Shown piece by piece: positions 45,975 through 63,767 of a DNA stretch of 64,000 bases. Every line of letters starts with the position of its first letter. Within the stretch, counting starts at the first letter, position 1. The DNA comes from Ascidia mentula (taxonomy: Eukaryota; Chordata; Ascidiacea; Phlebobranchia; Ascidiidae), in contig OX387198.1 in assembly GCA_947561715.1 (NCBI GenBank), positions 15,376,001 through 15,440,000 on the forward strand. Direction: 5' to 3'. Under the pieces are notes generated by a model, which ran no database searches, had not been told where the DNA came from, and worked only from the letters and a program-made list of their open reading frames with translations. The position numbers were made by a program, and so were the translations under genes.

Positions 45975-47272
45975 AGATCAACCCTATTGCAACTGCGTTT
46001 TGATTTTTAAGGACTAAACCACACCCATGTAGTTCCAGCTTCTTTTGAGCATTTCGACATTTGCTACTTTGGTTTGGACTTGGTGATGTACTTTTGTGAC
46101 GTAAATATCCATAATCGCGTATTTTGCATGATATACCTGAAACACGCCGTGTTAGCCTGTTCTATAATTAGGCCTAGCGTAGTTGCTGGTGCACTGTATT
46201 TGACAGACTGACCAATTAAAAACTTTACTTACGCGAGCTTAACCTAGCTTCTTCAGTTTGTTTACAATGAAGATGAGTACATAAGTTTGTATTGTTGTGT
46301 GGCGCATGAAAGAACACTAAATGCATAAACGGGTAATAAGAAGGTACCTGGCAAAGCGGCGTATTATTGGCAACTGTAGCCACAATGTAAAGCACAGAAA
46401 GAAATAACAATGCTCATCTCGAACAAATGAGTTCAATGCGTAGCTGTTTTTAACTTTATGTTCCGTTAAACTTATACCCAAACAAGCAAAACAATTTTGG
46501 ACCAAAGTTCAAACGCGGTAACTTCACCACATCGTTCACAAACCGCCATTTATTTGAGATAAGCGAGCTGTACAAGAAGTTTGAAGATGTGAAAAAGAAA
46601 AGAATAATAACAGTATCATAGAAACAATATACACATCGCCACGATGACTTGCACACGTAACTACCAATTTTTTATATCATAATCTCTGCACATTCTATCC
46701 AACGACACAAGCATTCTCACGTCACAGTATTATGATGCGTGTTTGTCATAGTGACGTAACAACCAATAAAGCAGAGGCTTGTCTTTACTTTACATGTTAG
46801 GCTTTGGCGGTGTTGTTAATGGTGTCAGTTTAAATTCCTCTACATAAGTTTCTGCACAAGGTGATTGTATAATATTCGCACGGCAAGCTACCAACATACA
46901 AATGGTACAAATCACATCACCAAGCGAACTCGCATATATTTCAAAATTTAGAAAGTTCGATTTTTGTGCCATGGCTACGCTATGTAGGTAAGATAACTAT
47001 GTGTTGTTCCGGCAGTTTCAGAAACTTTGCTCTCCCAAAAAAATCTAAATTTTATCATAAATCCACATGCATCCCGGGCTTAGCGATAACGAAAAACGTT
47101 GTCTCACGCAATGAACTAGTGAACAATCCATGTGCAAAGTCACAAAACATTACCATACATGAAACAACATACACCCTCTCTCCCAGCTGGAACCAGAATA
47201 ACCTTGACCGGAGCAGACCTTGGAACTACTGTAATACTGTGATAAAACGATAAGAAAAATTATTTTCGTGTG
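45975..47272. other. Spacer between convergent genes
   Basis: 3' flanks of the plus-strand gene ending at 45932 and of UBAP1 (minus). Frames in it are short, and none has a recognisable product. Confidence 0.45.
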
Positions 47273-50200
47273 TCAGGACTCTCCCATCAGAATTCCCAAA
47301 GCTTTTTCTTGGTTACGGTCGGTCAGCAACAAGGCTTCCTTGATCTTTTCACTTGAGAATCCCATGTCAATAAACAACCTTTCCAGTTGAAGGAATTTAA
47401 CAGCCTGAAATAAAAACACATGCTGGGGGTTACCTCACATATCACTTACACACATTTTTTGGTTATGTGTTTGTGGGCAATCACGTCAATTAGGTAGCAC
47501 AAGAGCTTAGTTTCAAAACTGATTCAAAAACACAAAATCATAGTTATGTTAGTCACATTGTTTCTAACACCACTGTCCAACAAACATTTGTTGCTGACTC
47601 TACCAGGCATAATATTAAATCAATCAAAAATGCTATTTAGCAACACTAAACAGATTACTCAATGGGGTTAATTGTAAACAACAAACAGTCATTCACCACA
47701 TGCCATGGAACAAGCTGATTGATGTGAAGCTTATATTTATTCACATATATATTCCAATGAGAATTATTGTCTTGTGACTTAACTAATACACATATGTATC
47801 ACATGATGTAAGTTTGCTGCCCACAGAGTGGAGTTACCAAACATTTTAGTCAGGTATATCATCAATTCTATGTTTCTGAAATGGCGGAGCAGCAAAGTGG
47901 AACACATTTTACAGCAGGGGTCTCAATCTCAAACTTTCGGAGGGCCAAATTAGAAATTATAAAGTAACTCGTGGGTGGCACTAATAGAACTATGCTACTG
48001 TTACAAAGTTACAATGATAAAATGTCAATAAAAATAATCCATTTTAGGAATAAACTGTAGTTGAAATTGTTTGCCGAATAGGTGAAAAAACGGAATAATA
48101 GCAGGGCGGACAAATAAGCTGTGCTTCTTTGAAGATTAACTTATAAAGGAACAATGGCATCCAGTGATGAAACAATAGTAATTGACTCAACAAGAGCAAT
48201 AGCAAGAAAGGCCACAGCTTTCTCTCTACAAACATTACAATAAACAGACCACAGGCAATTTAATCGGTTCGGAATAAAACAAATAAATGTTTTTTTAAAA
48301 TGCGCCGAGGGCTGTATGCGGCCCACTGGCCACGTTTTGGGACCCCTGTTTTACAGTATAACTCTATTCCAGCACCTTTAAACAGTGTGCCCATTTACAA
48401 ATTACAGTATATACACCAACATTTTTGTGTAGTGACTGACTTAAGTAAATTTCAAAAAACAATACTAGCAATGCCTGAAATGTTTATTATAACAAACTGA
48501 ACAAAAATGATGTTGTTACAAATATCTAAACCACAATAAAAACTATTAAAATATGATTTCCTAAATTACTTGGTACACCATGCCAGGGGTTGCTAACCGT
48601 AAAAGAGACATCTTAGATATGTTTACCTCTTTTTCATCACCATTAAAAATGTCTAGAGCTTCTTCAATGTTTTTCATTCCAAATCGTTGTTCCACCAAGC
48701 GTTGAAGCACAATAAGGTGCTCGATAACCTAAAATTGTAGCATTGTGACAAAACAACTTTTGATGGACCGTTCTGTATATACGTAAATACAACAATTTTG
48801 TTAAATAATATAAAGCAGACAAATGCTGTTTTTGGAAAGAAATGCTTTGCTGGTGAGCTGGGATGTTTTGTTTGACCAACAGCACCCATTAACAACCATT
48901 GGACCATGAAATTTAATCTGTCCATAACATTGTTATTTCAGCATCACTGCTTGCCTTTAGAATGCTTGAAATAGCTGAAATCAATGATGATTGTTAAGAT
49001 TTTTTGACCGAATTCAATATTTAAGGTATTATTTATCACCATTGCTTCTAGCACCTATGGATTTCTGTCCAACGATATGAGGAGAATTTTTAAGCAAGTT
49101 TAGACAAACATGAATGCTGATTATGTGACAAAATAAACTTTGATTACAGTGAAAAAAAATGATGATACTAAGCATAAAAAATAATCAGACAACAATGCAA
49201 ATACGACTGCAAATATGTTTTAGGACAGTTGTGTCTTGATATACAACTTTCAAATTGCTATTTGCATGCCATGTACAAATGCACCTAAAAATACACCAGG
49301 TACACAATGACAGCTTTATGGAAAAAAAGTGTTTTCCAATGTATATGTTTTAATTAACACAGTTGTGTATTGATTTACAAACAATTATACACTTGGCACT
49401 TAACACCTGTTCACATATTGGACTACAGCACAATCACTATTTGCATACAATACTATCCTATTACTAATTTCATAATCAATATTGCAAAAGAATAGCACAG
49501 CTGGCAACAGAAACATGTAAAGTGGATATGGAGTCCAAAGACAATGATGTAATGGTCAATAACACAGCAGACAAAAAAGATATATTTACCTCTTTATGGT
49601 CAGTTCCATGTTTTTCCATCGTTCTCACCACATCCTGTTCCTTAAATCCCATTGATGTGAAGGACTGGGCAAACTCTCTTTCATTTTCACTTAAACCACT
49701 CAATAAACCAGGGCTCTGCAAGCCAGAATGATAATATGATAAAAAACAGAACCATCTCATTGAGACTTTCCGAACTGCACCTAAACTTACCAGTGGTTGG
49801 GGACTTGGTGTTTGTGATGTAGATCTTGGCTTGATTTGCTGCAAAAAACAAATTAGGAAATAAAAAATATAATATTTTGAAGATTTCATGCAGATACTAT
49901 ATATATTCAAAAGACTCGGCCACCACAATCACTTTTTGCATGAACGTTGCACAAATTGTTAAACAGGCTTACACAGGTCATCAAACAAAGTTTGTAGTTG
50001 GATAAATAGCAATGTGGTTATGTTCACACTACAACTAATGCTTTCACCAATTCATCATGCTATGCTAACCATTTGTTATTATGTATGTTCAGTCACGCAC
50101 AACATGCAAGTTTAACAAACACAAACATGCATAACTACCTCTTCTACTGATTGTTGGTCATTTGCTTCCAGCTGCAAGCATGCATAACAAAGTCATTACT

Positions 50201-53200
50201 AAACACCATTGAGCTGGAAAAAAGCTACAACTAAACACCCTAAGTAATATTCAAGACAAGCAACATTAATCCATCATAATAACATGTTGTCCCATTAGTG
50301 TCCTAGAGTTCATCCTCAAAGATTAAATAAAAAAATATATACTTTTAGCAGATACAGTCTTGTAAAAGCTAACACACGTGTGCAGGGGCGTATCCAGGAA
50401 TTTTTAAAGGGGGGGGTCCAAATTTTTTTAGGGAATTCCCCGATTTTCAGGTATAAACTATTGTGGGCAAGAATCGCAAAATACGAACACCGGTGTTCAC
50501 GCCAATCGTCACATAAACGGTGGCTTTCTGCCTTGCGCAATTGTGTAACGTTATGGAAAGTTTAACAACTAAACTAATTGACTTTCACGCAAGTAAACCG
50601 CTTGTCATTACAACGTGGCCACTAAAATACGACGTTTCGTCCTTGAACTGACGAAAAATGACACTTGTTTCGTAACAATGCAACATGTTTGGTAACAATG
50701 CCAAGTGTTCGGTAACAATGCTCCCTGTTTGGAAACAATGGCAAATGCAACACGAGGCGGTTTTTAGATCAACGTCAAAGAAAATTTCTGGTTTTCAAGC
50801 GGATTTTGACAAAAAAATACAGTGGCGTTTGTTTAGTTATCAAAACAGACCAAAATATTTTACAAAAGGGGGGGGTCCGGACCCCTCGGACCCCCCCCTG
50901 GATACGCCCATGCACGTGTGTATTCATGGTAAAGAGCAAATACATTTTCAAACTATTATTTTGGAAAACAAAAATCATTAAAATGTCAGCAAATCAAATT
51001 TGGTTAAAAGCAAAGCTGCAACTTCAGCCAAAAAAAGGACAAATAACATCTACCCAGTTTTTCTCAACCAGTGGGCGATAGAAATCATTAGTTCTACTTA
51101 GCTCCGTGGCCCACACCAATACAGTACTACTGGCTGTTTTGGAGTGAAAAATATGTTTCAATAACATAGCAAGCTAATAAGAAATTTAGCCATTTAATTT
51201 TTGCCACACAAAGCATAGAGCATTTGAGGGGTAGGTTGAGAAACACTGATCTAACCAATGAAATGTGACAATATCCGCAATATTTCAGTTCTGACTACAT
51301 GCTGCATATTCATCACTTACCGGCAGTGGTTTAGAATTTCGAATTGGCAGTTGGGGAAGACTTGTCAAAGCTTTGTTAATTGTGTCTTCAAACTTTGCTC
51401 TCTCGGTTGCACTTTTGTTGGCTAGTACCTTATTTTTAACAGCACCGTATGAGTTTGGGTTTGGTTCTTTAATGTTATTCGAACTTGCTTTGTCGGGTAC
51501 AGGCTTTGTTACTTTTCGTGGAGCAATTCTGGGCTTTACTGGAGGAGGAGTAATTTGACTTGGAATATTTTCATAAATGTTTTCGGTTTTAGTTTGAGCT
51601 GGAGAGGACACAGGAACTTGACGACTGCTGCTAACATTGCTGCTCCGAGTGAAGTTATTTATGTTTTGAATGTAGGTAGTTTGCCCAGCAGTGTCAACAT
51701 GTGTGTTAAAATTACTGACGGTAGTTGTCATTAATCCCTTCGATGAAGTAGGAGATGAGCTACCCGAAATTTTCTGGGAGGCTGTAATTGGTGGAAGAAA
51801 CCCTGGTGGATTTTGGGTAGGGTGCTGTGGTACCACATTTTTGTTCTTCTTGGCTCTTGGCATGGCCAAAGGAGAAGCCTGGGGGTCATCAACTGCTTTC
51901 ACATCATCAGTAAGAAAGTCTGTGAGTTGGTCAATAATCATGGACTTCTTTTTTGTTTCTGCGTCAGGTGGTTTGTGAGACAAACCATTCACAGGAGAAA
52001 TAGTTTCCGTACATATGATGCCGTTGGAAGTCGATCCAGCTTCATCTGGACTTTGTTTTCCACCTAATGATGTATGGGGGCACATTTCATTGAAATAAAA
52101 CACTGTATCAACCAAGGCAATTTGTAATTAAATCACATTTAATGGCAGATGTGCTTTGCTCTTTGTAAAGCAACTTTTTCCGGGCACATGTGAGGTACAA
52201 AATATAGTTTTATTTCAAAGTATTGACCATTAGACCTTAGCCATGATAGACTGAGAAATGGCAGCTTGTTATTGCCAATGAGTGGTGTACAAGTGACTAC
52301 CTGAGAAAACCTTCATAAAAATGGGATCATGATGACAGTATGTGCATGATACTTTGAAATGTATAGATGTTATTAAAATCAACATAATTGCTTACTGTTT
52401 GATGAGACAATTTGTAAAACATCCTTTAGTTCCTCCAGATCGTCGATGGTTTTTAACTCCATGTCACTAAAGGGGTCGGGTGCTTCGGTTTCGAACTCAT
52501 GGATGTTCACTGTTGTTGACTGCTTTGTGCCAGACAAACCTTTATATACATAATACACAGTCGTTTTCATTTAAACTTTTCAGGGGGCTAAAACTAATGG
52601 GAGTAGGCATGATGATATTTTCCAAAAAAAGGTTATATACCAATACTCTTTTTGTGCACTGGTGCCTTTTATTGGAAGTGGAGCATAATTAAGATATGTG
52701 TGAATATGCCATGGCAATGTGAGAAAGGCAGATGTGATAAGTTATTTTAATATTGTACCAATAGACCTGATTGAAAAGAGACCTTGCCTGCTGAGAAACC
52801 TAGTTCCCAGATTAATTCCTAGATAGACGTCCATCCACACCCTTAATCTAACTTAATAAAACCCACACTTAAAAAAACATATTTTTCAACAGTGCACAGT
52901 TGCTTTCTACAAATTATGCAAGTAGTTTCTGAAGCGTTTGCATCTTAACCAAATACATGATTAATACCATACTACATATCAGCCAAATTACAGTTTTTCT
53001 GAGATACATCAAGGTTGCTATTTTAAGATGGTATATACTGTGACAATGTGCATTCAATAGTTAATATAGAGTAACACATAATGGAAAAAGCCCATCCCAG
53101 ATAGCTAGTATATATATATATAGGCGTATCCAGGAAATTTTAAAGGGGTGTTCAAATTTTTTGGGAAATTCCCTGATTTTCAGGTGTAAAGAAAGGTTAA

Positions 53201-54137
53201 TTGTGGTCAAGAATAGCAAAATATGAATGCCAGTGTCCGTGCCAAACAAATAAGAACTATTTTTCAAGCAGTAGCCTTATATTCGTCCTTGCAACTATGC
53301 GAGCACCAACAGTTGTTTTTAACATGCGTAATATTGGCAACGTGTTTAACAACTAAACTAATTGACTTTTATGCAAGTAAACTGCTTGCCATTACAACAA
53401 CATGACCACTAAAAAACGACGACAATGGCGAATGCAAGCACGATGCGGTTTTTAGGTCAACTTTAAAGAAAATTTCTGGTTTTCACGCTGATTTTGTCAA
53501 AAAAATACAGTGGCGTTTGTTTAACTATAAAAACAGACCAAAATATTTCACAAAAGGGGGGGGTCGGACCCCCATGAATATGCCCATGTATATATTATAT
53601 ATATGCACATTTTCTAACCTTTGTCTGGGGAAGCTGGCTGTGGTTTTAAAATGTCTTTTCCCATCAAGTCATTAAAAAAAGGGTTGCTAGGCGACAGTTT
53701 TCTAGCTCTTGCTTCTTGGTGCTTTTCATCCTCCTTGACCTTTTCCAACTGCTCTTTTAACTCTGCTTCTTTTTGTTTTTCCAACATGAATTGCCGATGT
53801 TTTTCCTCCAGCTCCTTCTTTTCACGTTCCCTTTGCTCCTGTTCCAGTCTTCTTTTCTCATCATCCTCTTGTTGTTTCCGCTTGATTTCAGCAAGGAGTT
53901 CTTCCTCAAGCTCAAAATTATACTACAGAAAAGCAAAATTGGCCATAAGAGCTACTAATTTTTAATTCTAAAACTTCTTTGAATAGCTACCTGTAAATCC
54001 TCTAACAGAACATCTGGATCTTTGATATCAAAATCACCAGCAAACAGCACTTTTGGTTTGGAAGTAAAAACTTCTGACAACTTGAACTGCACCCCATCCA
54101 ATGACAAGTGACCGGACGAGGAATGTCCATAGGCCAT
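47273..54137 (-). CDS. UBAP1: Ubiquitin-associated protein 1 (ESCRT-I subunit)
   Basis: Nine exons on the minus strand: 53991-54137, 53619-53922, 52396-52539, 51321-52063, 50139-50171, 49791-49838, 49590-49715, 48627-48728, 47273-47404; 592 residues in one continuous frame. UBAP1 is the ESCRT-I subunit that helps sort ubiquitinated membrane cargo at endosomes. The N-terminus LDGVQFKLSEVFTSKPKV matches the UMA region of human UBAP1. Exon 2 is a charged coiled coil (EEKHRQFMLEKQKEAELKEQ). Exon 3 has DPFSDMELKTIDDLEELKDV, very like [20 protein letters not shown] of the human protein as I remember it. The long exon 4 is a disordered linker with PPPVKPRIAPRK. Exons 7-9 form the SOUBA ubiquitin-binding end (SMGFKEQDVVRTMEKHGTD; FIDMGFSSEKIKEALLLTD). 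Human UBAP1 is about 500 residues; the extra length is in exons 2 and 4. A TTTCAG acceptor lies 28 bp before the ATG. Confidence 0.95.
47915..48348. mobile_element. hAT-type MITE in a UBAP1 intron
   Basis: 434 bp, beginning CAGGGGTC and ending GACCCCTG, with longer imperfect inverted ends (GGAGGGCC inside one end; GCGGCCCACTGGCC near the other). It is flanked by a perfect 8-bp duplication, TTTTACAG, at 47907-47914 and 48349-48356. The terminal CAGGG and 8-bp target duplication are hallmarks of the hAT superfamily. No transposase is encoded. It lies in the intron between the last two exons. Confidence 0.92.
50383..50912. mobile_element. hAT-like MITE in a UBAP1 intron
   Basis: 530 bp with terminal inverted repeats starting CAGGGGCGTATCCAGG and ending CCTGGATACGCCCATG, each next to a run of G or C. 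It is flanked by the 8-bp duplication CACGTGTG at 50375-50382 and 50913-50920. It is non-coding; short frames inside it are not genes. It lies between exons 4 and 5 of UBAP1. Confidence 0.92.
53120..53588. mobile_element. Second copy of the GGCGTATCCAGG MITE
   Basis: Same family as 50383-50912. The left end AGGCGTATCCAGGAA and the right end ATATGCCCATG enclose similar sequence, including AAAAATACAGTGGCGTTTGT. It sits in a TA-repeat, so the target duplication (probably TATATATA) and exact ends are ambiguous. It lies between exons 2 and 3 of UBAP1. Its termini are more degraded than in the other copy. Confidence 0.85.
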
Positions 54138-54164
54138 TGTTAAACAAAAATAAACTTAAATGGC

Positions 54165-55290
54165 CTGAAAGTGAAAGTAGTACAGTGCTGCAATTGCTGA
54201 GCCGGAGTTCAACCAAAACACCACAAAAAACGAAAAAACAATTTGTTTATAAAGTCAATCGCTCGAGATTGCACAACGACTATAGTGGTATTTTCCTGCC
54301 TTGCAAGTGAATAAAAATTTACACTACAGCTGTTTGCCAAAACATAACATGCAACCCGCTGTTTTTAGTATGTCAATCTTCACTAAAAGGTGGGGATGGA
54401 AATTCTCTTTCAGTTCCTATTATAAGTAGCACTAATATAATCCTGACCAATACTTCTGAAATCAGTTGGCACATTGTGGTATTAATTACGTATTACAACC
54501 AAAGACAGCAAACATTTTAATTAAAAATAAAATTTAGTTTAATATTTTTTGAAAAAATAAGAGTTGAAAATATTATTTGTTACGATTCTGCCAGACGGCC
54601 GAGGATTTTTTCCAATGTTTATCAGCTGGACCACCTGATTATGACGTCATTAAACTATTTTAGTTAACATTTTCCTCGTGACAAGTTTTTTTTTATTGTT
54701 CTTTGTATCATAAAAACGTTCGCAGATCACATTTTCCTTCAATGGAAGAATCATAGCCATGTTGAATAAAAAACATAAATTTGCATCAACCAAAACCACG
54801 TCCAGTTGGCAAACCTTTTCGTCACATCAAAACAAATTAATCAACCTGAGAGATTAGTTGGTTTGAAATTAATGTTGTAAATCATAAATTAAAAGTTAGT
54901 CCAGTTCATTTTGTTTTCACGGCTTATCTTTCGGAGTTTGTCCATTTGTGTGCAAATGTATTATTCACATTTGTTTTGACGTAAAATAGGGGAATCACCT
55001 ACCAAAAGCATCTACGTTGACAAATTACGACAAACGTAGTAAAATGTTTACACATTTGTCGCTTGGCTTTTATAATCCAACTTAACATCAAATTCAGAAA
55101 AATCCATGTAACGGTGAGTGTAACAATTTTCTTAAAATAATGGTGCTTGGGATTGACCTTAGTACGTATATCCGTTGGTAAGCTAAAACGGTGCAATGCA
55201 TTGCCCCAGGCCCTGAGGGAAAAGAATGCATTTTTTCTTGGACGTTCAACTTAAGTATATGGCGGTGTCCTTATCGTGTCAATGTTTCTT
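54165..55290. promoter_or_regulatory. Shared upstream region of UBAP1 and QPCTL
   Basis: About 1.1 kb between two genes arranged head to head. It is AT-rich with no convincing TATA box or CpG island. It must hold the promoters of both genes unless their leaders come from further away. Confidence 0.45.
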
Positions 55291-55305
55291 GTAGTGCAAT
55301 GAGTA

Positions 55306-60125
<4,820 letters not shown>

Positions 60126-60242
60126 GTACGACGTGTTTCGATGGCACGACCAATCGACGTAACCAAACTCACGTTTTTGTTGCTCAAAGTACTCAAGTTA
60201 CTCAAAGTTCATTTACTCAAGTGACACAAGTTTCGATTTTTG

Positions 60243-60248
60243 AATAAA
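60243..60248 (+). terminator. Poly(A) signal candidate for QPCTL
   Basis: AATAAA about 120 bp after the stop codon; another possible hexamer follows near 60283. Confidence 0.5.
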
Positions 60249-62852
60249 TGTAGAAATACCTCTTAATGAAAATTTCTAGCAAAATAAACTGTTTTGAATG
60301 AACCATTGGTTTCATTTAGTTGAACATTCCTATTCTGATTGTTTTTTTGCCGATTGCTGCACTTTTTTTGAATGCAATGTTTTCAAGTGTTTTACGATGA
60401 AAAGCGTTGTTTATCACCGGTATTTGAAAAATAAAATTAAATGTGCAGTGTCGCATTTGTAAACCAAATTGTCTTCAAGGTTTTGGGGCTGTTAAATTAT
60501 TTCGCTTACTGTTGTTGATTCAACTTAAATGTATTGCATATATTTGCAAAGCCAAAGTTTTTCAAAAGCATTTCAAATGTGATCTGACAAAAAAAATGTG
60601 GTGTCCACGTAATTTTTATCTGAGCAGAAGCAGACCTTGTAATTTTAAAACTTTTCTTGTAAACCTACAAGTCTTTGAAAGAAAAAAAGTAGTTAGCACA
60701 GAGGTTATAAATCGAAGTGAAATTAAAAAGAATAAACGATAGTATACACTATTAGTTAAAGTTCATATGGCACGGCCATGGCAACTCTGCGTAAAACTAA
60801 AGGTACATGTACAACAAACATATATCCAAAGTTTTACGGTTCTACGTCAACTAAAAAATGTAGAAAACTGCACGAAAAGTAGCGGCGACCAAAAATCGCC
60901 TTTTGCGCTGAGGAGAAAAGGACATCACACAAGGCGCTTGCGTCTAAAAAATGCATTGTTTGGATAGGAGAAGGCGCCTTTTTTGCGGATATCGAATAGT
61001 TTCAAACATAAGAGAATCCACCGATTAGGTTACCTTAAAGGTCAGGACAGGGTTTTGCATCACACAAAAATATGTCAATGTGACGTCACAAATCAAAGGC
61101 TTATTTGTCCCTAATTAACGGAAGACCATAGGGTATAACAGAAACGACGTAACTCTGTACTTCGATAAGACGGGAATGGTGCGTTTCTTTGCTGAGTGAC
61201 ATTACATGACGCCATTTTCGATGTGATGTCATAATTTTAACCTCCCTTTTGTGTTAAATTTAATTTGATGATTCCAGCATTTCTAGTTACGAACTACATT
61301 GCGAAAATACATTAGTGGTTGATTGTGGCGAATTAAATAAATCATTTATGACGCGAACTCGTAGGCAACGCTGCTGTCGGGCAAAAAGTGGTATTATGAC
61401 AGAATAACAGTGTTGCATAATCAGCTAATTTGGGCGGCCAAAATTCAATTAATCTACTTCTATTTTTTGCTGTGAGTGGACAAAACGACAGTGCTAAACT
61501 AACGGTTTGTCTCTGGCGTGTTTTCAAAAGTTCATGCATCACGTTAGCGATCATAAATGCTGTAACAACAAGAACACCCTGCTCCAGTAACTGTTTTATT
61601 ATTACACAACTAAACAAGTCATAATAGGTCGAACAGCGGCCATCTGTCTTCAGCTTAAATTAACACAAAAATCCGTTTATTGCACTAGTTCACTTTTTGT
61701 CCCCTGTTTAATGCAATATTATGCTAAACCAGCTTTACAATGTTTTCCATTCCTACGCATAAGGTTTGCTGCCAGCGCTCGCGCACGACCGAAGCGCCTT
61801 CTATGACGTCACGCAATTAATATCTTTATCTTTTATTTGTTTAAACTTGTGTTTTTTCTACATTTTTTAACTTTGACACGTAGGACACAATGTACATTTT
61901 GCAGGCATGTCTGAATAAACATGCTGGCAAAAAACAATTAAAATATCAGCGTATAGTGGAGATCCAACTACGCAACAAACCAAAGTACCGGGTGTGCTGA
62001 TGAATGTGAAAAGTAGCTCTTTTTTATCAATGGAGAAATTTGGGGTTCGTGTGGATGGATATTTCTGTCATGGTACACAATTTTTAAAGGCTTTTGTTGA
62101 TTACGTCTGGATGATGACCTTTCCCAGAGGGCGACAACTTTTGCTTCAAGTTGTTTTATGTTGCCAATTGCTTGCTTTGTATATTGTTCAAAAGCATTGA
62201 TTCAAGAAACTCTAGTGTGGTTTTCTCATCCATATTTCATCCCGACGATGTCGCTAAAGAGTAATCAGTTCACGGAATCACATTCCTCACATTCCTTTGC
62301 ATATTCATCCGCGCTGGAAGCAATGCAAAAACGGTCTAAGCCCACCGTATATTTACTTACCTATCATCCGATTTGGGTCGCTCGCATTTAACGCCAGGTT
62401 TTCCATTTTTGTGCTTCACAACAATTGCGTGAAGTTGGTGAAGTGGAAGAGAAATGGAAACAGTAATGTTTTGTTTTGTAGTATCTATTTTAAGCAAGAA
62501 AGTGTGCAATGCGTTTGTTCATGTTTCTATTTAAGTTCTCCGTAGTATAAAGCTAAAAAAATAAGTATTAATATAACCTAGCCTTTATGTAATCTGCACG
62601 AAGCGATTTTTTTTATGTAAATAAGTTTCCTGTGGAATTAAGTTTCATGATTTCAGACAAGTATGAATAACGTTTTTATCCATTTGTGTGCCAGAGAGAT
62701 AAAAAAACTAAAATGGTAATAAGTGTTATTTTGTTTTTTACAGGTTTTTGTTTTAAGTTTATTTTAAAAGTAGGCCTAAATTTTCTGTACATACTCTGCT
62801 TTTAAATGAGTTTTATTATCCGATGCTGGATAAGGCAATTAACACGGTAATC
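60249..62852. other. Intergenic, no gene seen
   Basis: 2.6 kb between QPCTL and the FERM phosphatase gene. Frames up to about 100 codons exist, but none has a recognisable product or splice pattern. The promoter or 5' UTR of the next gene is expected towards the right end. Confidence 0.4.
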
Positions 62853-63767
62853 ATGCCGTTTGGAATTAAACTAAAACGAACAGGAAGGTACATTCTTTCA
62901 CACAAGAATTCTTTCCTGGTAAGTGATTGTTTAAACATTATAGCTAATCAACTTCTTTATAGAAGCCTGTTTTCAGTAAATTGTTTTTTTTTTAAATATA
63001 AATTTATACACTTAATAGTCATTATCATTTTTTGCATAGATACGAGTGCAACTTCTTGACAATACAGTGATGGAATGTACTCTCACTGTTGAAAATACAG
63101 GCAGTGATTGCCTGAATGCTGTTGCTCATAGGCTTGAACTCCGAGAGGTGTGGTACATGTGTTTTTAACCTGACAGATCTTGTATGTGCGAACTCTTTGG
63201 CATGCTCATAGTATTAAATTTGCAATTAATATGTGTTGTCTATACCTCACTATTGTAATTGGTGCAACGGTTTTAGTTTTATGTTTTTAATATATTGTGT
63301 GCATTCCAGACAAGGTATTTTGGCCTGAAATATGTAAACAAACTGTCAAAAGAAAGGTGGGTTGAACTGGACAAACCACTCAAGAAACAAGTTGACAAAA
63401 ATGCTCGTGACCCATACTTATTTTTTGGGATTATGTTCTACATTGCAAATATTGATCGTCTGCAACAAGAGATAGCCAGGTAAAATTACACTGCATTTTA
63501 TCGATTTATGTAAATGTTTCATTTGCTGTAGCTTCTGTTTTTCTCTTCTGTCAAAAACCCAATGGTTTACCATCAAGTTTTGGTACAATGTGTGTATTTC
63601 TAACATCTCTTTCTATTTATCTACTGTTAGGTATTGGCATAATTTTAACTGATAATTTTTGGATTTTAGGTATCTTTATTACTTGCAAATGAAAAACAAT
63701 GTGATAGATGGAAGTCTAAGATGTAACGTCAGCGAAGCTGTGGAACTTGCAAGTTATGTTTTGCAAG
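62853..63767 (+). CDS. PTPN14/21: FERM-domain tyrosine phosphatase, PTPN14/PTPN21 type (5' part)
   Basis: Four exons are visible: 62853-62918, 63040-63147, 63310-63479, 63670-63767; the gene continues beyond the window. The protein starts [20 protein letters not shown], matching the characteristic start of PTPN14 and PTPN21, followed by the FERM F1 lobe ([20 protein letters not shown]) and the beginning of F2 ([53 protein letters not shown]). Vertebrates have two such genes, and one ancestral copy is expected in a tunicate. The phosphatase domain lies outside the window. The human proteins act in Hippo/YAP and Src signalling at the cell cortex. An upstream in-frame ATG at 62823 would add ten residues; the family start favours 62853. 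Confidence 0.93.

Noticed and set aside
49476-49928. 150-codon minus-strand open frame taken as one gene
   Set aside because: It spans UBAP1 exons 6 and 7 and their introns in one frame. The splice signals and the family match show the real exons inside it.
50383-50981. Frames of 60-100 codons around 50.4-51.0 kb
   Set aside because: They lie in or across the MITE with inverted ends and a target duplication; the G- and C-runs explain the Pro/Gly-rich translations.
53621-53965. 114-codon plus-strand frame rich in S, F and L
   Set aside because: Antisense of the Glu/Lys-rich coiled-coil exon 2 of UBAP1; the Ser/Phe/Leu richness is the mirror of that composition.
60443-62545. Several 65-100-codon frames between QPCTL and the FERM phosphatase gene
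   Set aside because: They overlap each other, have biased AT-driven composition and no family match or splice context.
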